Shown here: piece by piece, positions 25,589 to 34,386 of the stretch
How the letters are laid out: each line of letters begins with the position of its first letter
Position numbering within the stretch: position 1 is the first letter of the stretch
DNA from: Pontibacter coccineus
Lineage (GTDB): Bacteria > Bacteroidota > Bacteroidia > Cytophagales > Hymenobacteraceae
NCBI RefSeq assembly: GCF_030546575.1
Contig: NZ_JAUOTN010000004.1
Span: 310,001-374,000 of the forward strand
Reading direction: 5' to 3'
Length of the DNA: 64,000 nucleotides
The notes under the pieces: model-generated
Database searches by the model: none
What the model saw: the letters and a program-made list of their open reading frames with translations, nothing else
What the model was told of the DNA's origin: nothing
Program-made: the position numbers and the translations under genes

Positions 25589-27638
25589 TGGTATAGCCCG
25601 TTGTTTTGAACTGATTGTCCTGGTATAGGTTCGGGTGCTGCTCCGGGTATATGATGATAAAGCTATTGTCTTTGTAGTTGCGTGAAAGTACGCGGGGCAC
25701 ATTATCGAGTACGCCGTTGTAAGACACCGTGCCTTTGCGCGCCGAAATCACAACCACCATATCGTCTTTGCCTATACCTGTCTGGTTGCTCTCAAACTCG
25801 GGCATGGACGGCCTTGGCACATAAGTAGCGTCTATGGCCGGCTTGCTGCTCTTCACCGTTAACTTGAGATTGTTTATGGTTCTGTGACCTGCCATAAACA
25901 CGACCTTGGCCCCCAGCTGTGTTGCCAGTATGCTCACAGATCGCATCCAGCGCAAAAAGCCCCGCTCCAGTTCGGCGTATGCCGGCACGATCACCACCAA
26001 TCGACTGGTGGTATTCAGCGGCTGCATGATCTTGCAAACCAGTATCATCTGCTCGGTGTTTTCCAACAGGTTGTCGAGCACCGTCCCGAAGATGCGGTCG
26101 CGGGTCGTGATCTTTGCATTCCAGCCCAGCACCACCTCCGTAATCATCAACTCTTTCATAGCACGGAGTATGCCGCTGGCTATGTTGATGTCGATCTTGG
26201 CAACCAGCTGCACATCATTGTCCGTAGCCGATGCGTAGGTGATGGCTTCCTGCAGCATCTTGTTCTTTTTGAAAATCTCTTCCTCGGCTTGCTCATTGTC
26301 CAGCACGACGGCCAGCGGGTAGATGGGCTCCTGATAATCCGGGTTGCGCAACATCACAGCCAGGTCGATCAGGTTTTCGATATTTTTCGGATTGGCAATT
26401 GGTACTAGGATGCGGTCTGGTTTTTCGCTTAGGTCCGGCTTGCGTCGGCTCTCGATGATGGCCTGTTTTTTTGCCACCTTCTCTGTCACAAAAGAGCTGA
26501 CCAGGCAGCTAACCAGTATCAGTACGATGGTTCCATTCAGGGCTTCTTCGTTTATGATGCCGAGGTTGAAACCCACCAATATTACGGCCAGTGTCGCGGC
26601 TGCGTGCGCGCTGCTCAAACCAAATATTAGGTTGCGTTGCGTGGCGCTGTAGCCGTATACCTTCTGCGTGGCCCAAGCCGCCAGGTACTTTGTACTGAGT
26701 GCTACAACCACAATGATGCCTGCGATGATCAGGGCCTCTGGTCCGCGGAAAAGAACGCTCAGATCCACAATCATGCCCACGTTAATCAGGAAGAATGGGA
26801 TGAAGATGTTGTTGCCCACAAACTCGATGCGGTTCATCAACGCTGAGCTATGCGGTATCAGGGTATTAAGCGCCAGACCTGCCAGGAAGGCTCCGATAAT
26901 GGCTTCAACTCCGGCCAACTCTGCCAGGAAGGCTGCCGCAAACACCATGGTGAGCACGAAAATGTACTGTGCCCCTTTTTCGCTCTCTATCTGCTTGAAA
27001 AACCAGCTGGCGATGCGTGGGAACACAAACAAAACGATGCCCCCGAATATAGTCAGCGATATGGCCAGTTTTATCCAGTACCAGGCATCCAGGTTTCCTG
27101 CTGCCCCTCCCGCTACTACTGCCAGTACAAGGAGTACAGCTGTATCGGTCACAATTGTCCCGCCGATGGTCACGGTCACTGCTTCGTTTTTAGTTAAACC
27201 TAATCGACTGACAATGGGGTAGGAAATCAGGGTATGCGAGGAAAACATACTGGAGAGAAGTATGGCAGAGATCAGCTCATACTCCATGACGTAATAGAAG
27301 ATGATTGTACCGACCGTGATCGGTATCAGGAAAGTGAATGCTCCAAAGACCAGACTTTTGTTTCGGTTCTTTTTGAAATCTATCATGTCGATTTCCAGTC
27401 CGGCCAGGAACATGATATAAAGCAAGCCAACCGTACCAAACAAGATGATACTGGAGTCGCGCAGCAACAGGTTAAACCCGTTTGGCCCTACTATTACGCC
27501 CGCCAGTATTAGACCCACTATACCCGGTATTTTCAGCTTGTTGAGTATAATGGGGGCAATCAGGATAATCAGTAGCACCAGCGTGAAAATCAGCACTGGG
27601 TCTTCGAAGGGGGGTACTAGTTTTAATAGTAATGTCAT
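25560..27638 (-). CDS. CPA2-family cation:proton antiporter with universal-stress-like C-terminus
   Basis: 692 residues. The first 390 or so contain about 12-13 membrane helices with the CPA2 features GLILAGVIVGP, TVTIGGTIVTDTAVLL (the aspartate of the transport site) and GVEAIIGAFLAGLALN. The rest (about 400-692) is soluble and looks like one or two UspA-type nucleotide-binding folds (RILVPIANPKNIENLI). Exchanges sodium or potassium for protons in the inner membrane, with the C-terminal part probably regulatory. It is the gene directly left of the proposed replication origin and is coupled to the DUF4385 gene. Confidence 0.92.
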   Translation of the reverse strand: MTLLLKLVPPFEDPVLIFTLVLLIILIAPIILNKLKIPGIVGLILAGVIVGPNGFNLLLRDSSIILFGTVGLLYIMFLAGLEIDMIDFKKNRNKSLVFGAFTFLIPITVGTIIFYYVMEYELISAILLSSMFSSHTLISYPIVSRLGLTKNEAVTVTIGGTIVTDTAVLLVLAVVAGGAAGNLDAWYWIKLAISLTIFGGIVLFVFPRIASWFFKQIESEKGAQYIFVLTMVFAAAFLAELAGVEAIIGAFLAGLALNTLIPHSSALMNRIEFVGNNIFIPFFLINVGMIVDLSVLFRGPEALIIAGIIVVVALSTKYLAAWATQKVYGYSATQRNLIFGLSSAHAAATLAVILVGFNLGIINEEALNGTIVLILVSCLVSSFVTEKVAKKQAIIESRRKPDLSEKPDRILVPIANPKNIENLIDLAVMLRNPDYQEPIYPLAVVLDNEQAEEEIFKKNKMLQEAITYASATDNDVQLVAKIDINIASGILRAMKELMITEVVLGWNAKITTRDRIFGTVLDNLLENTEQMILVCKIMQPLNTTSRLVVIVPAYAELERGFLRWMRSVSILATQLGAKVVFMAGHRTINNLKLTVKSSKPAIDATYVPRPSMPEFESNQTGIGKDDMVVVISARKGTVSYNGVLDNVPRVLSRNYKDNSFIIIYPEQHPNLYQDNQFKTTGYTNEPREIEGF

Positions 27639-29006
27639 AGTTTTATTTTAGCGTTCTCTTTTTCTCCGTATAAATATAGGGCTTTTATTTTTTTGCTTTT
27701 TTTTCGTGCTTCTTCTTCCCGTGCATTCCGGCCGCTCTTCTTTTCCCTTTTTGAGCCGACTTATCCAGCTTTCCACATCTTACCTGACCTTATTAATTTT
27801 AATTAGATAAATCTTTAAATAAATCTTCTTTCATTATTAAGGCTGTTCATAAGTTGACAAGTGTGGAACATCCTGACTTGTCCTCATTTTCATTTGCTAT
27901 ACCTTGTCTGTGCACCTGACTTCCCACACATTATCTTTTTGTTATTTTTTAGCTTTCAGTTACTTACCTCTCTTATCCACTTTTGCCCATTTTGTGTGCA
28001 TTACTTTTTTCACATACCGGGGCTACCGTGGAAAAGCCTTTTCTGGGTATACCTTTGTCAACCGCTTTCCACTTTTTAGGTGTTCCACAGCCCTCTTGTC
28101 TTACCTGTGGAACATATGCGTGTTGAGTTATTAGATTTACTCCACACTTGTCCACAGATATACCCACCTTTTTTGTGGATTACTAACCACCTTTTTTGAT
28201 TCCAGGAAATCGCTGGTTTTTCTTCTGATCCGATGTTTAGGTTTTACCTCTTACGGCATTCCGAAGACTTTATTTGCAAGCCGGGGTTGACTTTCCAATA
28301 ATAGTTTTTCACGTATTGGTTGATTCGCTACCATGCACCGACCCGCATCCAACTGGTTGCTCTCGTGGTTTTGCTTCCCGTATTTTTATACTTTGAGTTA
28401 AGGGCTATCCCAACTTGTAATTTTCCGCCTTGTGAATTAAGTCCGTTTTAATTGCTCTTGTAGGGATGGTTGGCTAGGGATAGTATCAGTAAGGGCGAGT
28501 ATGTATTAGAGTCAACTTCACTCTCTAATATGTTTGTTTGAGGCTCTTTCCTGGAAAGCTAATTTGTGAGTTTTTAATTGGAAGGGAAATTGATAGGTGT
28601 TCAATGAGTTTGCGTTGTGTCTACTTCAATGATCTGCATCTTATTTTATACGCCTGCAGGTTTTCCTACCTGAGGTATTTTAAGACTCCCCAATAGTGTT
28701 TGATCTTGTTGCACCTGATGTGGAGCCTATCCTTCTTCTATTGGATCAAAGATCCTTTACTACCTGTTCTTTGCGTTTGCGTGCTAACGATTGGAGATTT
28801 TGAGCGCTATTACTTCCTGTACTTCTGATGTGTGTCTAAGTCCATAATATATGTTCTTAGGTTACGTCCTACTGTTGACAATACAACATCTTTATACGCC
28901 ATGTATTACTTGTAGCTCTTTTCTACAGCTTTTATCCACTTGAAGTTAATATCTACAATTTGACATAGAGATAAAAAAAGGAAGCTGTTGCAGCTTCCTT
29001 TTTCTT
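27639..29006. other. Gene-less 1.37-kb region, candidate chromosomal origin of replication (oriC)
   Basis: No frame with coding character. The left half (27661-28200) is strongly C-over-G on the plus strand (about 130 C to 74 G by hand count) while the right half (28201-28980) is about even (148 to 156), a change in skew as expected at an origin. DnaA-box-like 9-mers cluster at 27761-28182: TTATCCACT (27973), TTGTCCACA (28148), TAATCCACA on the minus strand (28174-28182), and three copies of TGTTCCACA (27862 minus, 28081 plus, 28106 minus). An AT-rich stretch at 27790-27840 could be the unwinding element. A perfect parS site and mnmG lie about 5 kb to the right, both typical origin neighbours. 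dnaA is not in the window, which is common in Bacteroidota. Confidence 0.6.
28971..29005 (-). terminator. Intrinsic terminator of the Ig-like lipoprotein gene
   Basis: AAGGAAGCTG and CAGCTTCCTT pair directly across a two-base loop, with runs of A and T outside. Confidence 0.85.
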
Positions 29007-30623
29007 TTAAAATGATACATTCTCTTCCATGTCCCAGTTTGCCCTTATCTCTAATGGTTTGTCATGGAGGTATACCTGTTCCGGCTCTCTGACTAGTTCG
29101 GGGTCTCCTGCATCCCACTTGCCATTGTTATTGGCGTCCAGTATCACCCGGATAAAATAAGTGCCCGGCTCAATGTTCCTGAAGTTGTACGTTTTGGCAT
29201 TACGCACCTGGTTCTTCACTCTGTACTGGTTGTCTACTAACTGCACAATGTAGTACTTCTGTTCTGTTTTCACAGCTCCCCTCAAACTACCGGCTCCGCG
29301 TGCTTCTGCTACCGTCACCTGTATAGCAGGCTTACTGAACTGTTCTCCTTGTACCGGCACAATACCTGCGCTGTCTAAAATGATTGTGGCCTCTCGTATT
29401 GTATTCTTCCATCGCGGCATTGTGAAACTAATCTCTGTTGCTGAGCGGTCTAATTTCACCTGATCCGGATATGTTAGCCTGGCCACTTCCGTGCTGTCAG
29501 CCAGCAGGCGAATGGGCTCTTTCGTTTTAATGCTTACCGGCGTTTCCAATTCAATCGTTACTAGCTGGCCCTCATTTATCGTGTTGCTATTGTCAGTACC
29601 ATTGCCACTTGCTTTCAGCCTTGCTCCGCTTACGCGTTGTGCTCTCTTTCCTTCAAAAGCTATTTGAACCGTATCAACGGTGCGGTTCGCAGCGGAGTCC
29701 AGTGCGGTTAATATGGCCCTGCCCCCTGGGAAACGGTTGCTCCCAAATACATCCACGATCTTTCCATCTGTTGATATTTTATGAACCAGAGTATCCTTTG
29801 GCGAGTTGACGGGAGTTGCAATGAAGGCTTCCAACCCTTCATTGTAATTGGCTACAAAGCGATCGGTATACTTTTCACGTCGTTGCAGCAGGGGACGTTT
29901 GGTGTCAATTCTTACAGTTTGCAATACCACATCCTGCTCCTTGTTAGTTACGCTTATTGGTTCTGCCTTATAGGCTATCCACTCTTCTTCGTTATCATAG
30001 AGCGAGTTGTTGTTCTTATCCGTCAGCGCGTAAATCCTGTACTCGCCATCCTTTATGTTTTCAAATGCAAATTCCCCGTTCGCATCTGTCTGCGTCTGGT
30101 AGTAAGGCCTGCTTTTCCGAATGCTGAGGGTATCGTTCGTGGGGTATAAGGCAACCACGGCTTCTTTCTCCGGTTCTTGTGTCAGCAGTTTGATCACCTG
30201 CCCACTTACCCTACTTGAGTCAATGAAGTTGCCTGTACTGAACGTGAGCCCTAATCCTTCCGCTGTATTCTTCTCTGTGATATCCTGTATACCTTTTCTG
30301 AAATTGAAGGTGTAGGTGGTGTTCTCCTCAAACGGCTCTTCAAAAACCAGTTCTAATCTGGTCTTGTTTAACCTCACCTGGTACTTGTTTTCAGTAAAAG
30401 GCGTGATGAGCAATTCCTTCTGTAAATTGTTTGGCTGCACCTCTTCACTGAAGTCCAAAGTGATTGTGCGGGTGCTGACACTTAACTCCCGGGACTTCGG
30501 ATTGCTGTTAAGCAATTCGGGTGCGTCTTCGTCTTTTGGACCTCCTTCGGGGTTATTTATGCTTGCACAGGATGCCAGCGTTAACAGAGAAGCGGCGAGG
30601 AAAATACTGTTGACAAGTTTCAT
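29007..30623 (-). CDS. Ig-like domain lipoprotein (SbsA/Big_5 type)
   Basis: 538 residues with a lipoprotein signal MKLVNSIFLAASLLTLASC (cysteine at 19). Residues about 30-130 form a bacterial Ig-like domain (PELLNSNPKSRELSVSTRTITLDFSEEV, in parts), followed by a CarboxypepD_reg/SdrD-like segment (ANGEFAFENIKDGEYRIYALTDKNNN) and further strand-rich modules; the end has another such unit (EPGTYFIRVILDANNNGKWD). Likely an outer-membrane-anchored periplasmic or surface protein found across Bacteroidota. It is the first gene right of the proposed origin and the last of the leftward DUF4175-to-Ig-like block. Confidence 0.85.
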   Translation of the reverse strand: MKLVNSIFLAASLLTLASCASINNPEGGPKDEDAPELLNSNPKSRELSVSTRTITLDFSEEVQPNNLQKELLITPFTENKYQVRLNKTRLELVFEEPFEENTTYTFNFRKGIQDITEKNTAEGLGLTFSTGNFIDSSRVSGQVIKLLTQEPEKEAVVALYPTNDTLSIRKSRPYYQTQTDANGEFAFENIKDGEYRIYALTDKNNNSLYDNEEEWIAYKAEPISVTNKEQDVVLQTVRIDTKRPLLQRREKYTDRFVANYNEGLEAFIATPVNSPKDTLVHKISTDGKIVDVFGSNRFPGGRAILTALDSAANRTVDTVQIAFEGKRAQRVSGARLKASGNGTDNSNTINEGQLVTIELETPVSIKTKEPIRLLADSTEVARLTYPDQVKLDRSATEISFTMPRWKNTIREATIILDSAGIVPVQGEQFSKPAIQVTVAEARGAGSLRGAVKTEQKYYIVQLVDNQYRVKNQVRNAKTYNFRNIEPGTYFIRVILDANNNGKWDAGDPELVREPEQVYLHDKPLEIRANWDMEENVSF

Positions 30624-30641
30624 CTACTATTCGTTTAAATG

Positions 30642-30672
30642 AAAAACAGGCAAACTTTCGCTTGCCTTGTTC
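30642..30672 (-). terminator. Terminator after the methyltransferase gene
   Basis: CAGGCAA and TTGCCTT pair around ACTTTCGC, with a T run on the minus strand. Separates the methyltransferase gene from the Ig-like lipoprotein gene. Confidence 0.65.
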
Positions 30673-30699
30673 TTATTTATTAACAATCGTTTGTGGTGC

Positions 30700-31587
30700 C
30701 TATTTTCGTTTTGCTACAAAGATAAGGCTCGAATAATCATTGCCGTTTTTCTCCGCATAGCTGTTTGACTTGAACCCGTTCACCACACTGCTGATGACTT
30801 TTGTCTTCCCCTCTTTCTGTTTCTCGCTTAACATGCTCACGTAGTAGGCATCAAACTTCATCGGCAACACTTCCTCCAATTGCATCTTATGCTTTTTGAG
30901 CAGGCGCTTCATGGTAGGTTGCGTGAAGTGGTAGAGGTGCCGTGGCACATCGTAGGCTGCCCAGTCTGCTTTGTATTGCTGTGCGTCATGTGAATCTGCA
31001 TTGGGAACTGCTATGATCAAGGTCCCGTCATCCTGTAGCAGGTTGATGAGCCCTGCCAATGTCTCATTTAGCAAGTGAATGTGCTCCAGTACGTGCCACA
31101 TGGTAATGACCTCGAACTTTTCACCGGAGATCTCTTCGATTCCTTTCGCTATCATTTCCCCTGTCAGTGATGAGGCTTCATCGCGTGCCCGGGCATTTGG
31201 CTCTACTCCTCTTATACCCCAGCCGTCCTGTTTACAGGCATTCAGGAATACGCCTGTGCCGCAGCCATAGTCCAGAATGTTTCCTTTGGCCGGAGTGTGT
31301 CTGTTGATAAGCTCTACCTTTTGCTTTGTCGTAATGGAGCGCACCACATGATAGGCCCTGTTGATAATGCCCGTCTTTATGTTGCTGTGTGATATGTATT
31401 CTTCAGATTCGTAATACTTATCCATACTGCCAGCATTGGGTCGCGGGTTTGTAAACTTGAAGGTGCAGTTCTCACACTCCACAATTACAAAGCTCTCTTT
31501 AGAGACCGCATTGTCTGTCACTACCAGAAAGTTCTTAAAATCTTCTTTGCCACATATTGGGCATTGCTCCAGTCTTTCGTAGCTCAT
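30700..31587 (-). CDS. Class I SAM-dependent methyltransferase with zinc-ribbon-like N-terminus
   Basis: 295 residues. The N-terminus has CPICG and, about 25 residues later, CENC, a four-cysteine metal-binding layout. The SAM site is ILDYGCGTGVFLNA near residue 105, followed by the acidic EPNARAR and the conserved ITMWHVLEHIHLLNETL. This arrangement is typical of Methyltransf_23 proteins with an N-terminal zinc finger; the substrate is unknown. Its ATG begins in the base right after the mnmG stop codon, so the two are co-translated. Confidence 0.9.
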   Translation of the reverse strand: MSYERLEQCPICGKEDFKNFLVVTDNAVSKESFVIVECENCTFKFTNPRPNAGSMDKYYESEEYISHSNIKTGIINRAYHVVRSITTKQKVELINRHTPAKGNILDYGCGTGVFLNACKQDGWGIRGVEPNARARDEASSLTGEMIAKGIEEISGEKFEVITMWHVLEHIHLLNETLAGLINLLQDDGTLIIAVPNADSHDAQQYKADWAAYDVPRHLYHFTQPTMKRLLKKHKMQLEEVLPMKFDAYYVSMLSEKQKEGKTKVISSVVNGFKSNSYAEKNGNDYSSLIFVAKRK

Positions 31588-33450
31588 TTATTTTCCAAGG
31601 TATACCATTAGTACCGATATGTCAGCTGGTGACACGCCACTGATGCGCGATGCCTGTCCGATTGTTTCAGGCTGTACGCGCAGCAACTTTTCGCGTGCTT
31701 CTGCTGACAAGGCAGGTATGTTGCGGTAGTCTATTTTCTCTTTGATGTTATAATTCTCAAGCTCGCCCATCTTGGCGGCCATGGTATGCTCCTTTACAAT
31801 GTAGCTCTCGTACTTCACCGCTATTTCAGCCTGCTCTACACTGTCAGCTTTAAACTTGCTCAGGTATTCAGCAACAGCTGGGACAGCTTCAGCGATATGC
31901 TTTATTTCAATGTTCGGCCGCTTGATCAGTTGTCCTGCTCGCTGCTTTTCAACTATCGGAGCCGATCCCAATTCCTCTAGTTTGCTGTTGATATCTCCGG
32001 GCTCAATCGGTTTGTTATTCAAGTAGGCGATGATATCAGCAGATTCAGTTATCTTCTTATCCACAGCTGCCATGCGGCTTTCATCTGCCAATCCCAGTTC
32101 GTAGCCGAGCTTTGTCAGGCGGATATCAGCGTTGTCCTGACGTAGCAGGATGCGGTGCTCTGCTCTGGAAGTAAACATGCGGTATGGTTCATCAGTCCCT
32201 TTGTTTACAAGGTCATCAATCAGCACACCGATGTAAGCTTCTGATCGCTTAAGTATAAACGGTGCTTTTTCGTTTATCTTGTTGTGTGCGTTTATACCTG
32301 CCATTAATCCCTGGCAAGCTGCTTCTTCATACCCTGTTGTTCCGTTTATCTGGCCGGCAAAGTAAAGGTTCTCCACCACCTTGGTCTCCAGTGTCAGGTT
32401 GAGCTGAGTCGGTGGGAAGAAATCATACTCGATGGCATAGCCTGGGCGGAACATCTTGGCGTTCTCAAAGCCTACGATCTTACGAAGTGCTTTCATCTGC
32501 ACATCTTCCGGCAGAGAGCTCGAGAAACCATTCACGTATACCTCTACTGTATTCCATCCTTCCGGTTCCACAAAGATCTGATGACGGTCACGGTCAGCGA
32601 AGCGATTGATCTTGTCTTCGATGGATGGACAGTAGCGTGGCCCCAATCCCTGGATTCGACCCTGGAACATCGGTGACTTTTCGAAGCCTGTTTTCAGGAT
32701 TTCGTGTACGTCAGAATTGGTATAGGTAATAAAACAACTGCGCTGCTTTGCCAATGGCGTTGTCTCCTTGTAAGAGAACTTCGAAGGATTCTCGTCACCG
32801 AACTGCTCTTCCATACGAGTATAGTCCAGTGAACGCCCATCCACTCTTGGAGGTGTGCCAGTCTTCATACGGCCTGCCTCAAAGCCAAGCTGAATTAGTT
32901 GTTCTGTTATGCCTTTTGCAGATTTCTCAGCTGAGCGTCCACCGCCCATTTGCTTCTCCCCGATGTGGATAATACCATTCAAAAAAGTGCCATTCGTTAA
33001 TACAACGGCCTTTCCACGTATAGTTATCCCCAGGCTGGTGCGCACGCCAACGGCTCTTCCTTGCTCTACTTCTATACCTGTCACCATCTCCTGCCAGAAG
33101 TCCACGTTCTCGGTCTGCTCCAGTGTCAGACGCCAGGCTTCAGCAAATCGCATGCGGTCGCTCTGCGCTCGGGGACTCCACATGGCGGGGCCCTTCGATT
33201 TGTTAAGCATGCGAAACTGGATCATGGTCTCGTCGGTAATGATACCGCTCATACCACCCAGGGCGTCTACTTCGCGCACAATCTGCCCTTTTGCCACGCC
33301 GCCCATAGCCGGGTTGCAAGACATCTGTGCAATGGTGTTCATGTTCATGGTTGCCAATAGAACTTTTGAGCCCATTTTGGCGGCAGCGGCAGCGGCTTCA
33401 CAGCCCGCATGGCCTGCACCTACAACTATGATATCGTATTCTGGAAACAT
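31588..33450 (-). CDS. mnmG: tRNA uridine 5-carboxymethylaminomethyl modification enzyme, FAD subunit
   Basis: 620 residues. FAD-binding GAGHAG at residues 11-16, the conserved CNPAMGG-VAKGQIVREVDALGG (in parts) and GTPPRVDGRSLDYT, all diagnostic of MnmG/GidA. With MnmE it modifies the wobble uridine of several tRNAs. In many bacteria gidA sits next to the replication origin, which fits the proposed oriC 2.5 kb beyond its downstream neighbours. A perfect parS site lies 19 bases before the ATG. Confidence 0.97.
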   Translation of the reverse strand: MFPEYDIIVVGAGHAGCEAAAAAAKMGSKVLLATMNMNTIAQMSCNPAMGGVAKGQIVREVDALGGMSGIITDETMIQFRMLNKSKGPAMWSPRAQSDRMRFAEAWRLTLEQTENVDFWQEMVTGIEVEQGRAVGVRTSLGITIRGKAVVLTNGTFLNGIIHIGEKQMGGGRSAEKSAKGITEQLIQLGFEAGRMKTGTPPRVDGRSLDYTRMEEQFGDENPSKFSYKETTPLAKQRSCFITYTNSDVHEILKTGFEKSPMFQGRIQGLGPRYCPSIEDKINRFADRDRHQIFVEPEGWNTVEVYVNGFSSSLPEDVQMKALRKIVGFENAKMFRPGYAIEYDFFPPTQLNLTLETKVVENLYFAGQINGTTGYEEAACQGLMAGINAHNKINEKAPFILKRSEAYIGVLIDDLVNKGTDEPYRMFTSRAEHRILLRQDNADIRLTKLGYELGLADESRMAAVDKKITESADIIAYLNNKPIEPGDINSKLEELGSAPIVEKQRAGQLIKRPNIEIKHIAEAVPAVAEYLSKFKADSVEQAEIAVKYESYIVKEHTMAAKMGELENYNIKEKIDYRNIPALSAEAREKLLRVQPETIGQASRISGVSPADISVLMVYLGK

Positions 33451-33465
33451 GTATTCTGGATTTAG

Positions 33466-33487
33466 AGATGTTTCACGTGAAACATCT
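33466..33487. promoter_or_regulatory. parS centromere site (perfect 16-mer within a 22-bp palindrome)
   Basis: Bases 33469-33484 read TGTTTCACGTGAAACA, an exact match to the parS consensus bound by ParB (Spo0J). The symmetry extends three more bases on each side (AGA and TCT), making a perfect 22-bp palindrome. It lies between mnmG and ybeY in the likely mnmG leader. ParB loading here would help segregate the newly copied origin. Confidence 0.9.
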
Positions 33488-33517
33488 AAAAAGGGCCGGT
33501 AATTCCCTTTTTTGCGA

Positions 33518-33946
33518 TTAAAATTTCCGCAAAGATAAGGAAGAATCTTCGAGTTTGCGCATAGCTGCTTCCTGCTCAGGGGTTTTATCTTTAAAACCTA
33601 GCAAGTGAAGGACACCATGGATGAGGACGCGGTGAAGTTCGTCCTGGAAAGAAGTACCATGCGTAGCGGCATTATCGCGCACCCGGTCTACGCTTATAAA
33701 AATATCACCTTCGATAGTGCCCTCTGTGTCGGCATTGTCGAAGGTGATGATGTCTGTGAGCGTATCGTGATCGAGATACTCAACGTTGATCTGGTGCAGG
33801 TAGTCGTCAGAGCAGAAAATGTAAGTCAGACCTACCAGTTCATGCCCGTGCTGCTCTATAATGTCTGCGATCCAGTCGGAAATCTTTTCTGGGTTATCCA
33901 GCGAGAATTCGATGTCCTCGCTGAAGAACTCAATTAGATGATCCAT
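33518..33946 (-). CDS. ybeY: Endoribonuclease YbeY (16S rRNA maturation)
   Basis: 142 residues. The metal site is H110-G-V-L-H114-L-L-G-F-K-D120: the usual HGxLHLxGxDH with Asp where the third histidine normally stands, a replacement I believe is common in Bacteroidota. Residue block GDIFISVDRV is also conserved. Processes the 3' end of 16S rRNA. Its start overlaps the end of the RsbW-like gene by 17 bases. Confidence 0.93.
   Translation of the reverse strand: MDHLIEFFSEDIEFSLDNPEKISDWIADIIEQHGHELVGLTYIFCSDDYLHQINVEYLDHDTLTDIITFDNADTEGTIEGDIFISVDRVRDNAATHGTSFQDELHRVLIHGVLHLLGFKDKTPEQEAAMRKLEDSSLSLRKF
33530..33537 (-). promoter_or_regulatory. Possible -7 promoter element for mnmG
   Basis: Complement reads TATCTTTG, just before the ybeY stop. 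A transcript starting here would have a leader of about 75 bases that contains the parS site. Confidence 0.35.
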
Positions 33947-34355
33947 TCTGTAAGGAAGTGATGTTAAATATGAGTTGTACCTTTTTGCCGTTGTCGAGGA
34001 AGTTTACCTCGTCACACAAATTGCGCATCAGGAAAATGCCGCGGCCTCCCGGGTTTTCCAGGTTTTCAGGAGCGGTAGGATCCGGAAGGGTATCATAATC
34101 AAAGCCGGGGCCTTCATCTTCAATCTCAAAAAGAAGCTGATTGTTCTCTACCTGAAGTGTAAGGTATACTAGTTTTTCCTTATCGAATTTATTGCCATGG
34201 CGGATGGCATTGTTCACAGACTCTGTAACGGCTACCATGATGTTGCCATACACGTCGTCTTCAAACTCGAATTCTTCCTTTGAATTGTCTATGAAGCTCT
34301 CTATAACCCGGATGTTCTCGATTAAGGAAGGAATCTGAATTTTAACCTGATTCAT
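33930..34355 (-). CDS. RsbW-like ATP-binding anti-sigma/switch kinase
   Basis: 141 residues forming a GHKL ATPase fold of the HATPase_c_2 type: N-box ESVNNAIRHGNKFD, G1 box DEGPGFDYD, and the glycine-rich GGRGIFLMRNL. Such proteins bind partner proteins, often sigma or anti-anti-sigma factors, and may phosphorylate them. No sigma factor or STAS partner is adjacent (a STAS-like gene lies far away at 6.2 kb). Overlaps ybeY and follows the DUF4175 gene by 31 bases, so all are probably one operon. Confidence 0.85.
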   Translation of the reverse strand: MNQVKIQIPSLIENIRVIESFIDNSKEEFEFEDDVYGNIMVAVTESVNNAIRHGNKFDKEKLVYLTLQVENNQLLFEIEDEGPGFDYDTLPDPTAPENLENPGGRGIFLMRNLCDEVNFLDNGKKVQLIFNITSLQNGSSN

Positions 34356-34386
34356 ATAACTTGTTAGTGATGCTATAAGGTGCGTA

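Noticed and set aside
27861..28167. Short frames in the 27.6-29.0 kb gap
   Set aside because: Cysteine- and phenylalanine-rich translations with no coding character; the region looks like non-coding origin DNA.
30717..30724. TATCTTTG on the minus strand as promoter for the Ig-like gene
   Set aside because: It is inside the end of the methyltransferase gene and a terminator lies between it and the Ig-like gene; it is probably just codons (Ile-Phe).
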